Source: Chrysomallon squamiferum (Eukaryota > Mollusca > Gastropoda > Neomphalida > Peltospiridae). From it: DNA of 45,000 nt. The notes under the pieces are model-generated. The model made no database searches, was not told where the DNA came from, and saw only the letters and a list, made by a program, of their open reading frames with translations. Position 1 is the stretch's first letter, and every line of letters starts with the position of its first letter. Location: assembly GCA_012295275.1 (NCBI GenBank), contig CM022665.1, positions 603,373 through 648,372 of the forward strand, given 5' to 3'. The position numbers and the translations under genes were made by a program. Shown here piece by piece: positions 31,391-40,890 of the stretch.

Positions 31391-31704
31391 AAGAAAGTTT
31401 TATTAAATTTTTTATAATAATATTATGTCAACCATAAGCTGTTTTTTTTCTTTTTCTTTTTTTAAGAATGCTGGTCACTAATTTCTAAATGTGTAATTTG
31501 TTTATAAATAATAGCTGCCATGTTGAGATTAATAACTAACGGGTGAATTAGTAGGTTGTGTATAAAAATGAGGAATAAGACTAGTCACCCACATACAGTA
31601 TACAGGATTTCTTATAATTATGATTGTACATTATAAACGCTGTGTTGTTTTTTTTGTTTTCTTTCAAAAAATAACTAAATAAATAAACATTATTACTACA
31701 ACAA
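31391..31704. other. AT-rich stretch, no gene
   Basis: Nothing supportable. Confidence 0.5.
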
Positions 31705-32080
31705 TTCTCCCACTACGTGTCGCTTGTTTTCCAATGTTTTAACGAAGCCGGGCCCAGCTTTTTAAACATGTCAGCAATGTTTGGTTTCCCGCCTGACATG
31801 ACAGTCTAGGTAATTACCTCCATAATAACGTTTGCTCATCTTATTAGTTGAGCTGAGCAAATGTCACGTGCTCGCCATTGTTAGCTCTTTGAATGGTATA
31901 CATAAGCATCTGGTTTCGATGACAGGCTTTTATTCCTTGAGTGTTTCGCATGTGTTCACAACTCTCAAACTCTTACAAACACTCAGATGTGTTTCTCATT
32001 CTGAACGGTATTATCGTGTCATCGCTTAATATGAGGGACATAATAAAATCATATGTTTTGTTAAATCTTAAAACGACTAA
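31705..32080. promoter_or_regulatory. Candidate regulatory island
   Basis: Mixed block with GAAGCCGGGCCCAGC (31744-31758), GCCTGACATGACAG (about 31791-31804) and an E-box GTCACGTG (about 31862-31869). Frames are short and overlapping. Confidence 0.3.
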
Positions 32081-32188
32081 TTGTTTTGAGTGTTTATCCC
32101 TAAAGAACATGTCAGCTTTTTAAATAAAGAAATAAATCACAGTAGCAAAGTCATTAGACGAAAAAGAAATAAAGATAATAAAAAAAAA

Positions 32189-32215
32189 ATAATAATAATA
32201 ATAATAATAATAATA

Positions 32216-32251
<36 letters not shown>
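32189..32251. repeat. Inverted triplet array (AAT)n/(ATT)n
   Basis: About ten AAT units run directly into about eleven ATT units at AATTATT (about 32217). The two halves are reverse complements, so the tract is one long palindrome of about 60 bp. Confidence 0.95.
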
Positions 32252-32280
32252 GCAATAATATTAGTTATTGTTGTTGTTGT

Positions 32281-32308
32281 TTATTTATTTAATTATTTAT
32301 CTATTTAC

Positions 32309-32391
<83 letters not shown>

Positions 32392-32404
32392 TCTATCTAT
32401 CTAT

Positions 32405-32435
<31 letters not shown>

Positions 32436-32438
32436 TTT
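32281..32438. repeat. Long (TTTA)n array
   Basis: About 158 bp of TTTA units with ATCT variants near both ends, 30 bp after the inverted triplet array. The Leu-Phe-Ile-Tyr frames here are repeat products. Confidence 0.97.
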
Positions 32439-32934
32439 CGGGATGCCTGGGCCTATTTTGAGGATAATCAAATGAAAGGATAAAATTATTTATTTTAAAA
32501 ATATTTTGTTATTGGTGATATTGTTCACCAGCCTTCTAATGTTTTTTATTTTATTTATTTAATTTATTTTTTTATTTTTTAATTATATATATATATATAT
32601 ATTTTTGGTTCAGCCTCTTTGTTTAATTTCAATGCACTATTAAAAAACAGATGGATTTTAAATAATTTATTTACCTTTCAAAAAAAGATACTTTTTCTAA
32701 AAGTCACTTAAGTAAATAATAAAAACAAGAACAATAAAGAGTATGATTTACATAAGTGAATCTTATAATAAGATGTAGCTATATAGTAATTAATAATGAA
32801 ATATTATTGTCAATGATCATATTGTTTACAAAACAGCAGAACCAAAATTATATGTGATAATAAACAATTATCTCCACATAAACACTGCAATGTAGCCTTT
32901 ATAGACTTCACTAAAGTCAAAACTGGAATGAAAT
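32439..32934. other. AT-rich stretch, no gene
   Basis: Includes a TA tract at 32585-32602. Confidence 0.5.
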
Positions 32935-33330
32935 TTATATAATTTAAAGCCCAGTTGCTCCTTAATTGGTCAGTGTGCATTTCCATTGAATCGACCTAAT
33001 CTGTTTATATTGTGACCACATGTCTGTTAGAAAAGCGCCATTGTGATGGTGATATTTCTCTCCAGTGACCAGTCGGCATGTCACTTTTCAAGTCACTTTC
33101 AATAAGCTCGCACTCACTGTGAAGAACAACGCTGGCGATCGATGAAATTGAAACTAGCGAAAACTTAGCGCCTCGTCCATTCACCCGATTGATACATGTC
33201 GACGAATTGGACTGAAATGGCCAATTTTACACACTTCATCTCGAATATAAACGTTTTATGGAGACCGTTTCATTTTGTGCTTTATTGTGATAAGTGAAGA
33301 AAACCCACAGCTCCTCCGAACAACCAACCA
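32935..33330. promoter_or_regulatory. Strong candidate regulatory island
   Basis: About 400 bp of repeat-free mixed sequence with a direct repeat TCACTTTTCAAG/TCACTTTCAA (33081-33102), CCTTAATTGG (about 32961) and CCATTGTGATGG (about 33040-33051). No long frame on either strand, which favours a noncoding element. Confidence 0.45.
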
Positions 33331-33765
33331 CCAAATCAACGAGCAGGAGAAAGATTCTTTTTTTTTATTTTTCAAAATGGCGAAAATTATTCAAAATCCA
33401 AAAGGCTTTGAAATTAATTTAATATTTAAATTGTAATTTGTTTTCATAAATTTTGTTATTATTTATTTATTACAATTATTTAAAATTTTATTTTGTTATT
33501 AAAAGCTAAAGATAATAAGAATGTTTCCAAGACAAATTATAACTGAATTTGTGTTTATTTGTTTGTTTGTTTCTCAAGTGATTATTAATTTCTAGTATGT
33601 TTGTGACAATATTATTTTAATTTTGTTTAACGATAGATGAAGACATTTTAATATTATAATAAACGACAACATATATATTTCCCAAATGACGATTATGGCC
33701 AGTAAAGTTCAAATCACGGTATTTGATAAACCAGTCATAGTGAACTTACTCAGTATTTGGACATC
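33331..33765. other. AT-rich stretch, no gene
   Basis: Nothing supportable. Confidence 0.5.
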
Positions 33766-33786
33766 AAAAAAAAAAAAAAAAAAAAA
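33766..33786. repeat. Poly(A) run of 21
   Basis: A21, the left neighbour of the segment ending in A34 at 34520. Confidence 0.95.
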
Positions 33787-34485
33787 GTTTTTCTTTTTTT
33801 CTGGATAAACTGAGCTATGGTCATAGCAAACTGTGAAATCTACACACAAAGGACAGTACACTATGCTTGCCTACTCACTGATGTTTGCAATGATATTTAT
33901 AATCACTGAAAGAACTTCACGAAGTACGTATACATGGCAAGAGTGCTATTTATTAACATAACTTAAAACTCACACAGCATCTTGAGTAACTTGGATTACA
34001 GGACAGATATTTGGATGCAAGATAAGGTATAAATGCATCATGAAATGGAAACCTTACAACTGTTTGTACCGAACATTCAAACGAATCAACATTTTTACTA
34101 GTAACATGTCAGTCATTTGATGAATGTTCACAGTTCTAGAAGTTCGATCATGAATGCTAGTGTTGAAGCAGAATTAGCTAAGTTGATTTCCCCAAGATAA
34201 CATTTACACTGTAAAACAAGATTTAAAAGATTTAAAATCTTCAAATTTTATTATTCTGTGAGAAAGTTATGATTAAATCAAAGCCTGTAAAGAAAAACAA
34301 TTTACTGCCACCTACAAGCAAAGAGTCCACTTTGACAGTTGGTGAGAGGAAGAGGATTTGTTCTCACTGCCCCAGCTAGAGCCACTGTTTAAAATCAAAT
34401 CATACAGGACTGAAAACAGAACAGATGCGACTGAAACATAACTACAAGTTTTACTTCGCTCTTGTAGTGTGGGCAGATGTACCAA

Positions 34486-34486
<1 letters not shown>
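33787..34486 (+). other. Unclassified 700-bp segment ending in a stem-loop and poly(A)
   Basis: Mixed sequence bounded by A21 on the left and A34 on the right. Near the right end ACTACAAG (34441-34448) and CTTGTAGT (34461-34468) form an exact 8-bp stem with a 12-base loop, followed 18 bases later by the A run. A stem-loop plus poly(A) end resembles the 3' end of some retroposons, but no target duplication, promoter boxes or protein remnant is seen. Confidence 0.2.

Positions 34487-34520
<34 letters not shown>
34487..34520. repeat. Poly(A) run of 34
   Basis: A34 followed by G and A7. Confidence 0.97.
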
Positions 34521-34522
<2 letters not shown>

Positions 34523-34529
34523 AAAAAAT

Positions 34530-35239
34530 GTATATAATATAATCATTTTGAAAAAGTGGATTGATACATGACTGTAACTAAAATGTGGATTTGAAATATT
34601 TATGTTAACGTTTTATTCATCATTGATTCAAAGCATCCTACACTAAATAAATTAACGTGGACTAGTTACCTCTGGAATCAGTTGCATTGTTAGCAGTCTA
34701 TTTTATGAAGACTCTTGTTTCAGTGTTCTTTTTTCAATGTCTTTCCAAACAAATATTGTAAAACCCGATTCACGAGGATGGAAAACGTAATAAGACAGCC
34801 CAATTATACATTCGTCTTTTCTGAATGCAAATATTACAGGCTACATATACTCATAATTCTGTGACTATTATCTTGGGTTTTCTCCATTATCAGTTATTTC
34901 TCTAGCGAAAACTCCCTAAACAGGCGTAAAATATTATAACAGCTGGATCAGATGAATGATATAATGTGTGTATATTTTCTTTTTTTGTAATATTTATCCC
35001 CATTTCAAAGATATTTATATCTATCGCCTTTTTCTTTATGTTGTTTAATTTGTCTGGATTAAAATTTGTATCGAAGACGAAAATAAAACTGCTTGAGTAA
35101 CAAAACATTAAATTTTTCATTAGCCTCGGATCTTTGGTGATGAACTGAAGATAATATAATAACTGCACATTCTACAGTTATGTGTAAAAGAAATAAATAT
35201 GACACATCAACAAATTAATAAAATTAGTTCCGTGTCATA
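34530..35239. other. AT-rich stretch, no gene
   Basis: A - strand frame at 34902-35168 (88 codons) is Ile/Lys/Asn-rich and unrecognised. Confidence 0.45.
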
Positions 35240-36120
35240 TGTGGTTCAATCGCAGCTAAAGGGAAATAACCTCTGTTCAAAATGTACATTAAAAAACTTT
35301 TAAATCATTCCGGCAAATTGATCTTTCAAGATTGGCTCCACCATGCGCCCTTTAAGATAAAATCGATTGCCGAGAGGGGATCACCCAGGTATCAAAGCTT
35401 AGACGTCAATCATGACAAGCTCATTTGCCCTTTGACCCGAATTTCAGTATACTGTGGCAGACCAATAATGGTGGCAAATTTTATTTGTTCTGCGCAGCGG
35501 CCATCTGCTTCTGTCCCGATACCACAATTTTTGAGTGCTTTATCTTGGATTAGGTTGGTCTCTTGAGGTAATTTCTTCTTCTGATGCCGTGTATCCTTGA
35601 TCGGAAAATTATCCTTCTGAAGGCCTTATCAATAGCGCTAGCTAAAGACATTTGCCTCGTTTTGGTCCCCACATCGTGAGAGATCCGAGCAGACGTCAAA
35701 ATGACAAATTGATTGAAAGTCAGACGACAAGAGAGGCTAGTGGCGCAGGCGTCAAGATCCATGGGGATTTGCCCAACACGATCGTGTAGTTTCAATGCTA
35801 ACAAGCAGGGGTTTGGCAAGAAATTAATATGTCTTGTGACGGAGACCTTCTCTGGAAAATGTCAGAAAATATAATGGGCGATTTGACAGATATTGTCAGC
35901 AGCAATGTGAAAAACTTAGACAAAAGCGGATACGAAGACGGCTTTCTGCTGTTTGCGGAGACTCAGTGGGCATATTTTGGTATCTTCGACGCCATGGGTT
36001 TCCGATACCTAGGGACCAGTTTTTCCTAATTTACGGATCTCCACACTCTAATACGTATTCAGTCAGGCGCCTGCGGGAGTCGCTGCACGTGCATTCGCAT
36101 AGTTTCCCAGATAAAACAAA
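35240..36120. promoter_or_regulatory. Very long candidate regulatory island
   Basis: About 880 bp. TCAATCATGACA (35406-35417) resembles a PBX/MEIS composite, CCCTTTGACCC (35428-35438) a TCF or nuclear-receptor site, and TTGATTGA (35709-35716) a PBX site. Two adjacent palindromes close it (36064-36093). ATG frames at 35282-35566 (94 codons) and 35829-36029 (66 codons, acidic, non-repetitive) are not recognised, lack good splice sites and alternate with an open - strand frame at 35550-35819. The 66-codon frame is the most protein-like and worth a search. Confidence 0.4.
36064..36093. other. Two adjacent 10-bp palindromes
   Basis: CAGGCGCCTG (36064-36073) and TGCACGTGCA (36084-36093) are each perfectly self-complementary and 10 bp apart. 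The second contains an E-box. Confidence 0.7.
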
Positions 36121-36391
36121 TTAGACAAATCAAAGTTCTTTTTGTGAAAATCGCTTGTCCATCTGTTCTTGTGTACAGATCCTTGTTGAGAACCTATGAA
36201 AACATCTCGAGTTTTGAGTTATACCAATAAATGTGTTTTATATCAGAGACACAAAAACTGCATCAAGTACATCAAGATATAATTTTCAAAACTTGAAATA
36301 AGCAAGAAAGCAAAAACATAAAATAATACCGTTTTTCCCCTCTGTTTATTGTTTAGAATTATTTAAGGTTTTTTAAATTAATTCATAATAA

Positions 36392-36393
<2 letters not shown>

Positions 36394-36425
<32 letters not shown>

Positions 36426-36439
36426 AATAATAATAATAA
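36394..36439. repeat. (AAC)n/(AAT)n compound microsatellite
   Basis: About ten AAC units followed by AAT units. An AAAT tract follows at 36525-36546. Confidence 0.95.
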
Positions 36440-36581
36440 AATGGAACTAAATTAGTACAATTTTCATTAAAAACCAAAAACCAACAAATAAAAAACCCAA
36501 ACGTTACCAAACAAAACCAACAAAATAAATAAATAAATAAATAAATAGATTAGACGATAACATTCAGTGTGGTACGAATTA

Positions 36582-36640
36582 TCACACACACACACACACA
36601 CACACAAACACAAACGCACACGCACACGCTCACACACACA
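36582..36640. repeat. (AC)n microsatellite with variants
   Basis: A pure AC core, then AAAC and ACGC variants. Confidence 0.95.
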
Positions 36641-36875
36641 TTAAGCTGTAATATATTGCTTCAAAGTGACACGTATCTAACACCAAATCACTGGATAAAC
36701 TGTGTGTATGAAATATTATGTTTAGCCAAATACTTTTAACAGATAATTATTAATAAGAATGAATAGGGAGACTATATATAAAATGTTCTGGATATAGATT
36801 TAAAAATAAGATAAACAATAATTTAAGTTATAATGTTTTAAAATAATAACAATAAAAAAGAACAAGTAGAAAAAG

Positions 36876-36945
<70 letters not shown>

Positions 36946-36957
36946 TCAACAACAATA
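36876..36957. repeat. (AAT)n/(AAC)n compound microsatellite
   Basis: About twelve AAT units switch cleanly to about twelve AAC units at 36912. Confidence 0.96.
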
Positions 36958-37034
36958 AATATTAAAATAAAATAATCAGGTACAATGAAATAAAGACAAA
37001 ATGTTTTGAAAGAGCAGACAACTATAAAAAAATA

Positions 37035-37177
37035 CTGATAGTGTACATCGAACGCACTAGTGTATTCAGCTTTCCATTGCTTTGATGTTCTTGGATTCGA
37101 GTCACAATGTTAATCTGGTATACGAGACACATCTGTATTTAGGACGTACGTTTACGAAAAAAAAAAAAAAAAAAAAA
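37035..37177 (+). mobile_element. Possible SINE-like remnant with A21 tail
   Basis: A non-repetitive segment of about 120 bp contains GGATTCGAGTCAC (about 37092-37104), loosely similar to a tRNA B-box (GGTTCGANTCC), and ends in A21 (37157-37177). No A-box or target duplication is convincing. Confidence 0.15.
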
Positions 37178-37179
37178 CT

Positions 37180-37660
37180 GTATGGGATGGAGTCTCACAT
37201 ACCTGAAAATTTGTTCCTGAGTAAATAAACTGAACAAAATGCAGTTCATTTAGTTTACATTCCGAAGGTCAAACAGTTTACACAACAACATCTGGTTTGT
37301 ATGAGGCAAAATGCTAATTAGTATCGATATTTCAGGACATTAAAAAAGAGTATATATATATATATACATATATAGCATGGTTCTGTGAAAAAAATGTTCG
37401 TTGGTAGGTTTACTGACAGCGTAAAACTGTCAAATGCAAACTAGTATTTACGTTGACAGTTAAATTTTACATCTGCCTTTAACTTGTTAAATTAAAAATA
37501 TTATTATTGTTGTCGTTATTATTTATTTATTTATTTATTTATGTATTTTTAAATTGAATTTAAAATAATTAAGATGTTATGTTTAGATAATTTTTAAAGA
37601 CTATTAAAATATATATAGCATCGTCTATTTTTAAAGGTATATTCCACAAACCAAAGTCGA
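37180..37660. other. Unassigned stretch, then AT-rich
   Basis: Mixed sequence to about 37470, including GGTCAAACAG near 37267, then (ATTT)n at 37520-37545. No gene. Confidence 0.4.
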
Positions 37661-37717
37661 AAAAAAAAAGAAAAAAAAAAAACAATAATAATAATAATAA
37701 TAATATCTGATGAAAAA

Positions 37718-37755
<38 letters not shown>
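37661..37755. repeat. A-rich tract with (AAT)n and A31
   Basis: A runs, about eight AAT units (37684-37705), then A31 (37725-37755). Confidence 0.93.
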
Positions 37756-37756
<1 letters not shown>

Positions 37757-38014
37757 ACCCAGATCTTAGCTTAATCACTTTATATCTTGGTATTCTTTTT
37801 TAAGACATTAGCAAACAAACAAATCCCAGCAAGTATTGTCTGAGGAAACAAATCCGGCAACTTCTAATGTTTCTTTAAGCTGATCTAAAGTAAACAAGCC
37901 TTGTGAAATCTATCTCAAACTGTTTTTTTTTTCTAAGTCTATAGTATCTCCTTCATAAACAGTGTCGATAACATTCAAATGCGAGGAAGAATTTGTATTT
38001 GTTAGTAGTAGTAG
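37756..38014. other. Unassigned stretch, no gene
   Basis: Moderately AT-rich. A short TAG triplet run leads into the TA tract at 38015-38034. Confidence 0.45.
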
Positions 38015-38054
38015 TAATATATATATATATATATTTTTTTCGTTTGCTTGTTGA

Positions 38055-38268
38055 CTACACGTAGTGACTATGAATGATAGTTTTCTCTCGAGAGTTGTTG
38101 AAGTTGTAGTTGTAGTTGTAGTCTCTCTCAGCTGTTGTAGGTTTATGCAGTTTCAGATGATGTGTTCAGTCTTCTCTTCTGCTTCTCCACAGGAGCACAT
38201 GGAAGATCATACCAGCCAAAATATCTTATACATAGGCTGGTTCAGCCCGTTGTGTCCAGCAGTATTAA
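38055..38268 (-). pseudogene. Decayed non-LTR retrotransposon ORF2 C-terminus
   Basis: Reading the - strand in one frame from 38266 gives NTAGHNGLNQPMYKIFWLV, a stop, SSMCSCGEAEEKTEHII, a stop, NCINLQQLRE, a Thr-rich run, then LERKLSFIV. This order matches the C-terminal end of I/Jockey-like non-LTR retrotransposon polyproteins as I know the family: a TGHnrLN motif, a CxCG...T-EH-I...C zinc-knuckle-like motif, an LxxLR word and a closing LERTxxFI word. Two in-frame TGA stops show it is dead. The Thr run is an expanded hexanucleotide inside the element. Upstream it is cut off by the (ATT)n array at 38296, so the reverse transcriptase domain is absent. Family placement is by motif recall, without a search. 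Confidence 0.8.
38093..38121. repeat. (AGTTGT)n hexanucleotide repeat
   Basis: About four to five units inside the retrotransposon remnant, encoding its Thr run on the - strand. It probably expanded after insertion. Confidence 0.85.
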
Positions 38269-38295
38269 AGTTCATGAAATGAAATGAAAGTAGAA

Positions 38296-38314
38296 ATTAT
38301 TATTATTATTATTA

Positions 38315-38368
<54 letters not shown>
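38296..38368. repeat. (ATT)n microsatellite
   Basis: About 24 ATT units with one GTT, abutting the truncated end of the retrotransposon remnant. Confidence 0.97.
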
Positions 38369-38369
<1 letters not shown>

Positions 38370-38975
38370 TAACGAAGTCTGTTTTAATTTTCCTCTCCTT
38401 GTTTTAATAGTTATGTATTGGTTCGACATTGTCTATAATTGTGCTCTATTTTAAACATATTTGCTTTGTAAATAAAATCAAAAACAAAATACGGCCTAAA
38501 ATATTATCAAAAAACTTGATATGTAATCTGTGAAATTTACATTTCTCATTATCGTTGTATTACAAGGATATATTTATATTACTAGGAAAATGGAGATTAA
38601 GAAAAAAGAAGCGGTCATCCGGATGTGCAGAGTCGGGTGCATTGGGAAGGAGAGATTAACGTGATCAGACTGGAGGTATCAGCCCGAGTTACAAATAAAG
38701 TAAACAGAAACTGAATGACAAAAGTCTCAGTAAAACCATTGTTCACTTGACGAAAAGCAGGTGTTAGTAAAACCACACCGGAACAACAAACAAAACACTT
38801 AAAACGAGATATTGCAAAAACACCATGTCTAACCTGTGTAAAACATTACATAAATTACGTCACTACCTTTGTAAAATCCGTGGGCGGCGCATCGCAGTTT
38901 GGTGCAAAGCAATATATTTGCGCCTAAGACTTTTTTGGACAGTGTCTGACACTTTTCTTTCGTGTTTTAATTTTT
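38369..38975. other. AT-rich stretch then complex island
   Basis: 38580-38940 is more complex (GGTCATCCGGATGTGC near 38613, ATTACGTCAC near 38855) and may be regulatory. A frame from ATG 38825 runs into the poly(T) tract and is not convincing. Confidence 0.3.
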
Positions 38976-38977
38976 TA

Positions 38978-38997
38978 TTTTTTTTTTTTTTTTTTTT

Positions 38998-39029
<32 letters not shown>
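38978..39029. repeat. Poly(T) tract
   Basis: Two T runs of about 20 and 29 separated by AA. On the + strand it acts as a strong pyrimidine tract for the acceptor-like AG at 39043-39044. Confidence 0.96.
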
Positions 39030-39044
39030 CATCTTGTTTTACAG

Positions 39045-39211
39045 CAGTCTTCATTTCAACAAAAGACAACCAATCAAACAACGGTAATTGCCAGACCGGA
39101 AGCTTCTTTACTAGTGACAAGTTGAGCGAGTTAGCAGCGTGTGAAGTTGACTGGGGAAGCGTTACCTGCAGTTCCCACACAGCCGGGTCGTCACTAACAT
39201 ATTTACTTAAG
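39045..39211 (+). other. Exon-like segment, low confidence
   Basis: Bounded by CATCTTGTTTTACAG (AG at 39043-39044) and a weaker donor TTAAG|GTGAAT (GT at 39212). It is open for 55 codons, starting VFISTKDNQSNNG and containing AACEVDWGSVTCSS. The composition is Ser-rich, with three cysteines and no family match. The poly(T) tract could simulate an acceptor, so this is only an exon candidate. Its leading two bases do not join in phase with the end of 18285-18390. Confidence 0.2.
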
Positions 39212-39308
39212 GTGAATCATTTTAATTACCAGCACTTACCTAAATTACTTTTTAACTGATAACCCCAAAACAGACAACAACAGCAAAATGTAATTAAATT
39301 AAATAATG

Positions 39309-39343
<35 letters not shown>
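39309..39343. repeat. Poly(A) run of 35
   Basis: The longest A run in the window. Confidence 0.97.
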
Positions 39344-39347
<4 letters not shown>

Positions 39348-39402
39348 ATAAGTTTAATATTCATGATTTATTCTAATTTTCATTTTTTAATTTGGTTTCC
39401 TT

Positions 39403-39410
39403 ATTATTAC

Positions 39411-39457
<47 letters not shown>

Positions 39458-39552
39458 TTATTTATTATAGCTGGAGAAGTGAACTTGTTATTTACTCTGA
39501 ATAAGGTAGATTCTTGAACGTTTATGTTAGATTTATTTATTTATTTATTTAC

Positions 39553-39584
<32 letters not shown>

Positions 39585-39585
39585 T
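39403..39585. repeat. (ATT)n and (ATTT)n cluster
   Basis: ATT units at 39403-39471, ATTT at 39531-39552 and ATT at 39556-39584, separated by about 60 bp of unique sequence. Confidence 0.93.
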
Positions 39586-39600
39586 AGTTTTTATTTATTT

Positions 39601-39658
39601 ATTTTAATTTACTGACAATTTTTTATTTTAATTTACTGACAATTTTTTATTTTAATTT
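39601..39658. repeat. 24-bp tandem repeat, 2.4 copies
   Basis: The unit ATTTTAATTTACTGACAATT plus TTTT occurs twice without mismatch, followed by a partial third copy. This indicates a very recent duplication. Confidence 0.95.
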
Positions 39659-39764
39659 AAAATAATGTCAAAAGTCAGTTACCGCATAACAAAAAGAAAC
39701 ATTTTAATTCAAAACAACAAAATACTAACTTTATTTGACTGAAGTAAGTAAACTTTTATTGTAC

Positions 39765-39882
39765 TTTTTTTTTTTTTTTTTATTAATATTATTATTTATT
39801 TTATTTTTTTTTTTTTTTGTTAAAAAAGTAAATGAATGAATGAATAAATGAATAAATAAATAAATAAATAAATAAATAAATA
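39765..39882. repeat. T runs then (AATG)n/(AAAT)n
   Basis: Poly(T) (39765-39781), T-rich sequence, then AATG units grading to AAAT (39832-39882). Confidence 0.92.
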
Positions 39883-39889
39883 TGACGAA

Positions 39890-40739
39890 AAGGAAGAAAA
39901 AGATATCGAACTTATTATATTAGACGAATGTTTTGTTCGTACAAAAATAAATGTAAGTTACTTGTAACTTTGGAAGTCAACATTGTAATAAACAGATCTG
40001 TGAATCAGTTTTGTAAAATGGTCGACCATAAACATTTCATTACGTTATAGGGGTCAATTTCAAGTACAAATTATATATTTTAAAAAGTTTATTGCTTTGA
40101 AAGAATCATATTCATATACGAACACAGTGCTGCATTAGCATATAAATTGACATCAAAATTGGACATATGAATTTCAGTCGATAAAGAGATATATTTTATG
40201 CAACAGATTATTGCAATGTTGTGTAGTCTAATGTTGGTGTTGTTTTTTAAATGTGTGTGGGGGAAGGGGTGTGTCCTTCGTAATGATTTATCAAAACAGT
40301 TTATTTCTTCTTTGTTGTAAGATTCTTCTTACTTAACATTCAATAATCAAACAGTGAATCGTTTTATTATGTAAAATAGCTGTCATGTTTATTAAAGTGA
40401 TAGGAAGGGCTTGTATGTATCAGTGTTAATAAGTATATATAATGTGCACATATATGTATGTGTGTGTACATATTTTTATTTTACATGATTTGTTGACAGT
40501 CAGATGAAGTTAACATTCACTGTCACATTTGACAGACAGGTTTTTGTAATTCTCTGCCTCAAGTTGTAGACGCTGTAAATTTATTATCTGACTCCACAGT
40601 GAGTTTTATTTCAGTCGTCTAATAGTTAAACATTTTCATCTAATCCATAACTTTTTTTTTTTTTTTTCCAGCTAATGCACATATTACTTAATGTTTTAAA
40701 ATTTGAAAATAATACTGTATTAATAATAATGACTTATAT
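39890..40739. other. AT-rich stretch, no gene
   Basis: Contains GTGTGTGGGGGAAGGGG near 40251-40267 and a T17 run ending in CCAG near 40654-40671. No gene. Confidence 0.45.
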
Positions 40740-40890
40740 TCCACAGGCTTGCTGAATCCACATTGTCGCCAATATTTCTAATAGAATTCATCAGTAGACT
40801 TCGTAATGTTCTCCAGGCAGACTCCAAATTAAAATGATTTCACCTAATTAGGTAAAATGAAGATCTAGTTCGCCATCTTCAACATACATA
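40740..40890. promoter_or_regulatory. Small candidate regulatory island with TAATTA palindrome
   Basis: A repeat-free block with the perfect palindrome ACCTAATTAGGT (40842-40853), a homeodomain core. An acceptor-like CCACAG (40741-40746) is followed by 29 open codons (start LAESTLSPIF) to a TGA at 40835-40837. The pyrimidine tract is poor, so an exon is unlikely but possible. Confidence 0.3.

Noticed and set aside
32090-32483. 123- and 71-codon frames
   Set aside because: Poly-Ile and Leu-Phe-Ile-Tyr repeats from (AAT)n/(ATT)n and (TTTA)n arrays.
35660-35669. TTGGTCCCC, the miR-133 seed
   Set aside because: Only the seed matches, and no complementary arm is present.
6926-36093. Enrichment of CACGTG E-boxes
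   Set aside because: About seven or eight sites in 45 kb is not far above my rough expectation of three to four for this composition. I keep only the extended palindrome at 27308 as notable.
38193-38282. Apparent + strand terminal exon (TTCTGCTTCTCCACAG acceptor, 29 open codons to TGA)
   Set aside because: The opposite strand of the same bases encodes a recognisable retrotransposon C-terminus, so the acceptor and frame are coincidental.
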